NCBI GenBank assembly: GCA_023451265.1
Contig: JAEYAG010000249.1
Location: 1 to 8,511 of the forward strand
DNA: 8,511 nucleotides
Direction of reading: 5' to 3'
DNA from: Actinomycetes bacterium
GTDB lineage: Bacteria; Actinomycetota; Actinomycetes; Actinomycetales; Microbacteriaceae
The position numbers were made by a program, and so were the translations under genes. Shown here one piece after another: positions 4,499-8,511 of this stretch (within the stretch, counting starts at the first letter, position 1; the number at the start of each line of letters is the position of its first letter). Below the pieces are notes generated by a model that was not told the DNA's origin, made no database searches, and saw nothing but the letters and a program-made list of their open reading frames with translations.

Positions 4499-5784
4499 GC
4501 GTCCAGTGTTCGCGCCCCCGCAGGTGCGCTGAAGCGGATTGACACCGTCGCGGGCGCCGTGTTAGCCGCGCGTCCGCGCCGCTCGCGCTTCTCCAGGACG
4601 AGGTTGACGCCGCCGAACGCCAGCACCAGGGCCGCGGCGATCGCCGGCAGCGTCATCGCCGCGGGCAGCGACACCGACTCCGCGACCCATCCCGTGACCG
4701 CCGATGACAGCGCCTGCGCGAGGGTGAGCGCGGAACCCAGCAGCGTCATCGTCGTGGCGGCACGGCCCGCCGGCGCCCGCTCCCCCGCGAGGGAGAACAG
4801 CGTGACGAGCGTCGGTCCGACGCCGAGCCCCATGATCAGCAGCCACACGGTCACGGGGCCGAGCCCGGTCGCCGTCGCGTAGCCGACGGCGGCGGTGGCG
4901 AGCACGGCCGAGAACACCGGCCAGCGATGCCGCAGGGCGAAGCGCCCCGGCAGCAGCACCACGCCGAGCGCGAGCACGGCGGAGCCGATGCCTATGAGCC
5001 CGTAGAGCAGTCCCGCCCGCGCCTCGTCGCCGTGCGCCTGCGCGAACGCGGTGAGCGAGGTCAGCGTCGCGCCGAAGAACGCGCCGACGCCGAAGGTCGC
5101 CGCCACGAGCACGAGGATGCGTCCGGTCAGCGCCGCGCGGAACGGCGCCCGGTCCGACGCACCGTCGACTCCGCCGGGAGCGACGCGGGCGGTGGGATGC
5201 AGGGCGAACGCCGTCACGAATCCGAAGCTCAGCGCCGCGGCGATCGCGATCGGCGCCCACGGGGCGATGAGCGCGGCGAGGATGCCGACGAGGAACGGCC
5301 CGATGACGAACGCCGTCTCGTCGGCGGCCGACTCGTACGACATGATCCGGTTCGTCGTGACCGCGCGGCGTTCGGGCGCCAGGCGCGCCGCGATGATCGC
5401 GAGCAGCCGGCTGCGCGACATGGCCGCCGCCTGCGGCGCGGTGAGCCCGATGAGCAGCGCGGTCGCCAGGACCACGCCCTCCGGCATCCGCCCCGTCACC
5501 ACGAGCGGGAAGAGCGCGAGAAGGATGCCGTTGGCGAGCCCGACGGGAACGAGCACGCGCCGCTGGCCGTGACGGTCGACGAGGTCGCCGATGAGCGGGC
5601 CGGCGACGACGACGCCGACCCCGACCGCCGCCGAGGTGAGGCCGCCGAGGCCGACGGAGCCGGTGACGGCGACCACCAGCATGAGCACGCCGACGGTCAT
5701 CATCGCGAACGGCAGGCGCGCGATGAACGCGATCGGCCAGTAGGCCCAGCCGGTTTGGCGGATCAGCGAATGATCGGGCGTCAT
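4495..5784 (-). CDS. MFS transporter
   Basis: A 429-residue, 12-helix major facilitator superfamily protein in the cytoplasmic membrane. Hydrophobic segments run through the whole protein (for example 25-45, 50-66, 78-96, 101-122). The loop between helices 2 and 3 carries the MFS motif A, GPLIGDLVDRHGQRR (62-76). A conserved acidic stretch YESAADETAFVIGP (150-163) resembles the motif C/helix 5 region of drug/proton antiporters. A long loop with PGGVDGASDRAP separates the two halves. The cargo cannot be read from sequence; efflux is plausible. I chose ATG at 5784: a GGAGGGG Shine-Dalgarno lies just upstream and the N-terminus leads into the first helix. The longer open frame to 6081 would run through the divergent promoter region. 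The C-terminal tail is Arg-rich, and its TGA overlaps the SDR start. Confidence 0.9.
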   Translation of the reverse strand: MTPDHSLIRQTGWAYWPIAFIARLPFAMMTVGVLMLVVAVTGSVGLGGLTSAAVGVGVVVAGPLIGDLVDRHGQRRVLVPVGLANGILLALFPLVVTGRMPEGVVLATALLIGLTAPQAAAMSRSRLLAIIAARLAPERRAVTTNRIMSYESAADETAFVIGPFLVGILAALIAPWAPIAIAAALSFGFVTAFALHPTARVAPGGVDGASDRAPFRAALTGRILVLVAATFGVGAFFGATLTSLTAFAQAHGDEARAGLLYGLIGIGSAVLALGVVLLPGRFALRHRWPVFSAVLATAAVGYATATGLGPVTVWLLIMGLGVGPTLVTLFSLAGERAPAGRAATTMTLLGSALTLAQALSSAVTGWVAESVSLPAAMTLPAIAAALVLAFGGVNLVLEKRERRGRAANTAPATVSIRFSAPAGARTLDA

Positions 5785-5787
5785 ATC

Positions 5788-5793
5788 CCCTCC
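5788..5793 (-). promoter_or_regulatory. Ribosome binding site of the MFS gene
   Basis: The minus strand reads CCGGAGGGGATATG, giving a good Shine-Dalgarno (GGAGG) 4 nt before the ATG. It decides the start at 5784 rather than the longer upstream frame. The site lies within the palindrome CCTCCGGAGG (5789-5798). Confidence 0.65.
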
Positions 5794-5884
5794 GGAGGAG
5801 TCGGCTCGTTGTTCACGTGCCGCCTTACCCTCCGGGGCCGACCGCGGGACGCGTGGCCGGATGAAGCAGGTAGATGCACCTCGA

Positions 5885-5904
5885 CTCGCACCGGACGGTG
5901 CGAG
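5885..5904. promoter_or_regulatory. 20-bp perfect palindrome, candidate operator in the MFS/msrA divergent gap
   Basis: The arms CTCGCACCG (5885-5893) and CGGTGCGAG (5896-5904) are exact reverse complements around GA. It lies between the divergent MFS/SDR operon and msrA, a few bases downstream of the predicted MFS transcription start and about 60 bp upstream of the msrA start. Size and symmetry fit a dimeric repressor site of TetR or MarR type, but no regulator gene is in the window. An RNA hairpin in the MFS leader is the alternative. Confidence 0.5.
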
Positions 5905-5915
5905 CACAGCATCCG

Positions 5916-5921
5916 ATTTTA
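5916..5921 (-). promoter_or_regulatory. Candidate -10 box of the MFS/SDR operon
   Basis: The minus strand reads TAAAAT, within one of the few A/T-rich patches in the 181-bp gap. Transcription would start near 5909, just before the palindrome at 5904-5885, leaving a leader of about 125 nt to the MFS ATG. No -35 match is visible, so it may need an activator or a weak -35. Confidence 0.4.
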
Positions 5922-5965
5922 CCGGAACGGGCCCGCGGCGCGCCGGGGCGAGCAGAATGGAAGAC

Positions 5966-6502
5966 ATGACCGACGACGGCAGCATCACGCGCACCCCCGG
6001 AACCGAGACCGCGATCCTCGCGGGCGGCTGCTTCTGGGGCATGGAAGACCTCATCCGTCGCCAGCCCGGCGTGCTCGACACCCGGGTCGGCTACACCGGC
6101 GGGCAGAACGACCACGCCACGTACCGCAACCACCCCGGCCACGCCGAGGCCGTCGAGATCGTCTTCGACCCGGCGGTGACGACGTACCGCGACATCCTGG
6201 CCTTTTTCTTCCAGATCCACGACCCGTCGACGCTCAACCGGCAGGGCAACGACATTGGCACGAGCTACCGCTCGGCGATCTTCCCGGTCACCCCGGAGCA
6301 GGAGCGCGTCGCCCGCGAGACGATCGCCGACGTCGACGCGTCGGGACTGTGGCCCGCTCCCGCGGTGACCACGATCGAGCCGCTCGGGGCGTTCTGGGAG
6401 GCCGAACCCGAGCACCAGGATTACCTGCAGCGCATCCCGAACGGGTACACGTGCCACTTCCCGCGCGCCGGATGGGTGCTGCCGAAGCGCGCCGAGGTCT
6501 GA
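5966..6502 (+). CDS. msrA: Peptide-methionine (S)-S-oxide reductase MsrA
   Basis: A 178-residue MsrA, which reduces methionine-S-sulfoxide in oxidised proteins using thioredoxin or a similar reductant; cytosolic. The catalytic motif GGCFWGMEDLI (20-30) supplies C22. Other family blocks are RVGYTGG (40-46), ATYRNHPGHAEAVEIVFDP (51-69), FFQIHDPSTLNRQGNDIGTSYRSAIF (81-106) with the substrate-pocket Tyr/Asp/Glu residues, and DYLQRIPNGYTCHFP (152-166). The only other cysteine is C163; I cannot tell whether it resolves the disulfide. The length is normal. The start is ATG at 5966; ATG at 5957 (adding MED) is nearly as good, and a CAGAAT hexamer lies 7 nt before 5966. Longer in-frame starts would include the palindrome at 5885-5904. 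It is monocistronic, divergent from the MFS gene and convergent with the NAD(P)-binding gene. Confidence 0.93.
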   Translation: MTDDGSITRTPGTETAILAGGCFWGMEDLIRRQPGVLDTRVGYTGGQNDHATYRNHPGHAEAVEIVFDPAVTTYRDILAFFFQIHDPSTLNRQGNDIGTSYRSAIFPVTPEQERVARETIADVDASGLWPAPAVTTIEPLGAFWEAEPEHQDYLQRIPNGYTCHFPRAGWVLPKRAEV

Positions 6503-6523
6503 CGCGCTCGCGCGCCGTCAGGC
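6497..6523. terminator. Bidirectional hairpin containing both stop codons of two converging genes
   Basis: CTGACG (6499-6504) and CGTCAG (6516-6521) are perfect reverse complements, extendable by a T-G and a G-C pair to 8 bp. The 11-nt loop is GC-rich. The left arm holds the msrA TGA (6500-6502) and the right arm the TGA of the opposite gene (6520-6518). The symmetry would give each transcript the same hairpin at its end. No U tract is present. Confidence 0.5.
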
Positions 6524-7162
6524 GCGGATCGCCTCCGCGATCGGTGTCGGGCCGGAGTTGAACCGGATCGTGCGACCGATCGTCGCGGGCTCGAGCACCG
6601 CGGCCGCGATGACGGCGGCCACGTCGGCGCGTGAGACGGACGCCGACCTCTCCGCCGTCGTGTCGATGCGCCCGGTCGGCTCATCGAGCGTCAACGCGGA
6701 CGGCGCGATGATCGTGACGTCCAGCCCGCTCGCACGCAGGTGCGCGTCCGCGGCGGCCTTCGCCTCGGCATACGCGTAGAACCCGTCGTCGGGGTCGACG
6801 CCGTGGTCCGGCCCCGCGCCGAAGTACGACACCATGACGTAGCGGCGGACCCCCGCCGCCACGGCGGCGTCGATCGACCGGATCGCCGCGTCGCGGTCGA
6901 CCGCGTACGTTCGGGCCGCGTCGCCGCCTCCGGCGCCCGCGGACCAGATGACGACGTCGTTGCCGCTGACGAGGTTCGTCAGCTGCTCGGTGTCGAACGT
7001 CTCGACGTCCGCGACGAGCGGCACCGCGCCGGTGGCCCGGACATCGGCCTCGTGGTCGGCGTTGCGGACGACGGCGGTCACGTGGTGTCCCGCCGCAACC
7101 AGCAGCGGCTCGAGCAGCAGGGCCACCTTGCCGTGCCCGCCGATGATCAGGATGCGTGCCAT
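6518..7162 (-). CDS. NAD(P)H-binding protein, NmrA/atypical SDR family
   Basis: A 214-residue atypical short-chain dehydrogenase with a Rossmann fold. MARILIIGGHGKVALLLEPLL (1-21) carries the GGxGKV cofactor loop. AVVRNADHE (30-38) holds the Arg often used to contact NADP phosphate. Next come DVVIWSAGAG (69-78), RRYVMVSYFGA (106-116) and FYAYAEAKAAAD (129-139), which preserves a YxxxK pair (Y131, K135). The end resembles the SVSRADVAAVI...LEPATIGRTIRFNSG segment of YwnB/YtfG-type sugar-epimerase-like proteins. The substrate is unknown; such proteins can be quinone oxidoreductases or redox sensors. The start ATG at 7162 has an AAAGGTG Shine-Dalgarno about 6 nt upstream. It follows the aminopeptidase gene by 29 bp on the same strand with no visible promoter between, so the two are probably co-transcribed. 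Confidence 0.87.
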   Translation of the reverse strand: MARILIIGGHGKVALLLEPLLVAAGHHVTAVVRNADHEADVRATGAVPLVADVETFDTEQLTNLVSGNDVVIWSAGAGGGDAARTYAVDRDAAIRSIDAAVAAGVRRYVMVSYFGAGPDHGVDPDDGFYAYAEAKAAADAHLRASGLDVTIIAPSALTLDEPTGRIDTTAERSASVSRADVAAVIAAAVLEPATIGRTIRFNSGPTPIAEAIRA

Positions 7163-7168
7163 GGGGTT

Positions 7169-7175
7169 CACCTTT
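7169..7175 (-). promoter_or_regulatory. Ribosome binding site of the NmrA-like gene
   Basis: The minus strand reads AAAGGTGAACCCCATG. AAAGGTG is a moderate Shine-Dalgarno at good spacing and sets the start at 7162, excluding the upstream in-frame extension that overlaps the aminopeptidase gene. Confidence 0.6.
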
Positions 7176-7191
7176 CGTCGTGGCGGCGGTC

Positions 7192-8481
7192 TCAGCCGGC
7201 GAAGAACGCCGACGCGACGCGGCCGAGCGCATGGAGGTCGGCGGTGCCGGCGAGCTCGCGGGCCGAGTGCATCGACAGGATCGGGATGCCGACGTCGACC
7301 GTCCGGATGCCGAGGCGGGTCGCCGTGATCGGCCCGATCGTGGAGCCGCACGGGACGGCGTTGTTCGAGACGAATTCCTGGCTCGTGACGGATGCCGCCG
7401 CGCACCAGCCGTGCCAGGCCGCTGCACCCGCGGCATCCGTCGCGTAGCGCTGGTTGGCGTTGATCTTCAGGATCGGGCCGGCACCGAGCAGCGGCTGCAC
7501 GACGGGATCGTGCTTCTCGGGGTAGTTCGGGTGCACCGCGTGACCGACGTCGCTGGACACGCACCAGGACGCCGCGAGCGCACGCAGCTGCTGCTCACGG
7601 TCGGCGCCGAGGGCGAGCTGGATGCGCTCGATCACCTCGGCGAGGAACGGCCCGGCCGCGCCGGAGCGCGTCGCGGAACCGACCTCCTCGTGGTCGAACA
7701 CGGCGAGCATCGCGATGTGGGGCGCATCGAGCCCCGCGTCGGCGAGTGCGACGACGCCCGCGTGCACCGACGCGAGGTCATCCAGGCGCCCGCTCGCGAA
7801 GAACACGTCGTCGCGGCCGAACACCGCGCCGCGGGCCGCGTCGGCGGTGACGATGTCGTAGCCGCGGATGCGGGAGGCATCCACCCCTGCCGATGTCGCC
7901 AGCTCGGCGAGCAGATCGGCGGAGGCCGCCTCACCCAGACCCCATACCGGCTGCGTCTGGGTCTGCTTGTGCAGGGCGAGGTGGTCGTTGGCCTCGCGGT
8001 CGAGGTGGATGGCCAGCTGCGGCAACCGCAGCAGCGGCCCGGTCGCGGCGAGCGCCTCGGTGCCGTCGTCGAGCACGAGGCGACCGGCGAGGCGCAGCTC
8101 GCGATCGAGCCAGGAGTTCAGCAGGGGTCCGCCGTAGATCTCCACCCCGGCCTGCAGCCAGCCCAGCCGCCCCGTCGTCGGCTTCGGCTTGAGCTTGAAG
8201 GCGGGCGAGTCGCTGTGGGCGCCGAAGATATGGAACGGCGTCGACGCACCGGCCCCGCTCGGGACGACCCAGGCGAGCACGGCGCCGTCGCGCACGACGA
8301 ACTGCTTCGCACCCGGGGCCACCTGCCACGCGGCGAGCTCGTCGAGCGCGGTGAACCCGGCATCCGTCAACCGCTGGGCCACCTCGGCGGCGGCATGGAA
8401 GCTCGAGGGTGATGCAGCGACGAAGTCGGCGAGATCGTCGGCATGGGCGAGAGCGGCGGGGGTGATCGTCGTGTCGGGCAC
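7192..8481 (-). CDS. M18 family metallo-aminopeptidase
   Basis: A 429-residue M18 (aspartyl aminopeptidase-like) enzyme. It removes N-terminal amino acids from peptides with a two-metal (usually zinc) centre and normally forms a cytosolic dodecamer. The expected ligands and catalytic residues are visible in order: H89 in GAHSDSPAFKLKP, D234 in SGRLDDLAS, E265/E266 in FDHEEVGS, D311 in SSDVGHAVHPNYPEKHDP and H405 in LSMHSAREL. The GGPLLNSWLDREL block (117-129) is also typical. The length is complete and nothing is missing. The start is GTG at 8481, with a TACGCT box exactly 6 nt upstream and no Shine-Dalgarno, so it is likely leaderless. In M18 proteins this N-terminus (DLADFVAASPSSFHA) begins the domain directly, supporting the start. 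The NmrA-like gene follows in the same operon. Confidence 0.95.
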   Translation of the reverse strand: MPDTTITPAALAHADDLADFVAASPSSFHAAAEVAQRLTDAGFTALDELAAWQVAPGAKQFVVRDGAVLAWVVPSGAGASTPFHIFGAHSDSPAFKLKPKPTTGRLGWLQAGVEIYGGPLLNSWLDRELRLAGRLVLDDGTEALAATGPLLRLPQLAIHLDREANDHLALHKQTQTQPVWGLGEAASADLLAELATSAGVDASRIRGYDIVTADAARGAVFGRDDVFFASGRLDDLASVHAGVVALADAGLDAPHIAMLAVFDHEEVGSATRSGAAGPFLAEVIERIQLALGADREQQLRALAASWCVSSDVGHAVHPNYPEKHDPVVQPLLGAGPILKINANQRYATDAAGAAAWHGWCAAASVTSQEFVSNNAVPCGSTIGPITATRLGIRTVDVGIPILSMHSARELAGTADLHALGRVASAFFAG

Positions 8482-8487
8482 GGTTCC

Positions 8488-8493
8488 AGCGTA
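8488..8493 (-). promoter_or_regulatory. -10 box for a leaderless start of the M18 aminopeptidase
   Basis: The minus strand reads TACGCT, then GGAACC, then GTG at 8481, placing the transcription start at the first base of the GTG. The -35 position falls at or beyond the window edge and cannot be judged. Confidence 0.55.
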
Positions 8494-8511
8494 GTTCGGG
8501 CGCGCGTGGCG

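Noticed and set aside
4540..4568. TTGACA on the plus strand as an antisense promoter inside the MFS gene
   Set aside because: No TANNNT box is found at 16-19 bp downstream; the sequence there is TTAGCC. A single hexamer is not enough.
5789..5798. CCTCCGGAGG palindrome as a translation-blocking hairpin over the MFS ribosome site
   Set aside because: With no loop the RNA could form only about 3 base pairs, too weak to hide the ribosome site. It is more simply a by-product of the Shine-Dalgarno sequence.
4927..6561. Very long plus-strand open frame (544 codons) opposite the MFS gene
   Set aside because: Its translation is Arg/Asp/Glu/His-rich low-complexity sequence typical of antisense frames in high-GC DNA. 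It runs through both the MFS and msrA genes and matches no family.

Overview
The window is high-GC DNA (roughly 70% by eye) with G/C-ending codons, GTG starts, TANNNT-type -10 boxes and several starts without a Shine-Dalgarno sequence. This points to an actinobacterium. The protein set and the very frequent word GGATGCC/GGCATCC suggest Microbacteriaceae, for example Microbacterium; that placement is inference. Coding density is high. No gap exceeds 300 bases; the longest is 181 bp (5785-5965). I see no rRNA or tRNA, CRISPR array, insertion sequence, prophage or broken gene. It reads as ordinary chromosomal housekeeping and accessory DNA.

Layout: 6-455 (-) unrecognised small soluble protein. 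551-1105 (-) NYN-domain putative RNase. 1191-1370 (-) 59-residue membrane protein. 1412-2440 (+) beta-propeller lactonase, divergent from the membrane protein across only 41 bp. 2483-3128 (-) a VapBC-type toxin-antitoxin pair. 3203-3592 (+) SnoaL/NTF2-like protein. 3602-5784 (-) a two-gene operon of an MFS transporter and a YghA-like short-chain dehydrogenase, coupled by an ATGA overlap. 5966-6502 (+) methionine sulfoxide reductase A. 6518-8481 (-) M18 aminopeptidase followed by an NAD(P)-binding NmrA-like protein.

There are seven blocks on alternating strands, so regulation sits in short divergent gaps and termination in very short convergent gaps. The gene functions suggest stress and redox metabolism (MsrA, SDR, NAD(P)-binding protein, lactonase) plus a toxin-antitoxin pair. 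No shared pathway is demonstrable.

The most interesting signals are non-coding. Four genes carry a TANNNT box exactly 6 nt before the start codon, the geometry of leaderless transcripts. Two of these boxes face each other so that the promoters must overlap. A 20-bp perfect palindrome lies just downstream of the best -10 candidate for the MFS/SDR operon. A 24-bp palindrome and a repeated 15-mer separate the membrane-protein gene from the NYN gene. The heptamer GGATGCC occurs 19 times by hand count. I found no clearly new multi-gene system.
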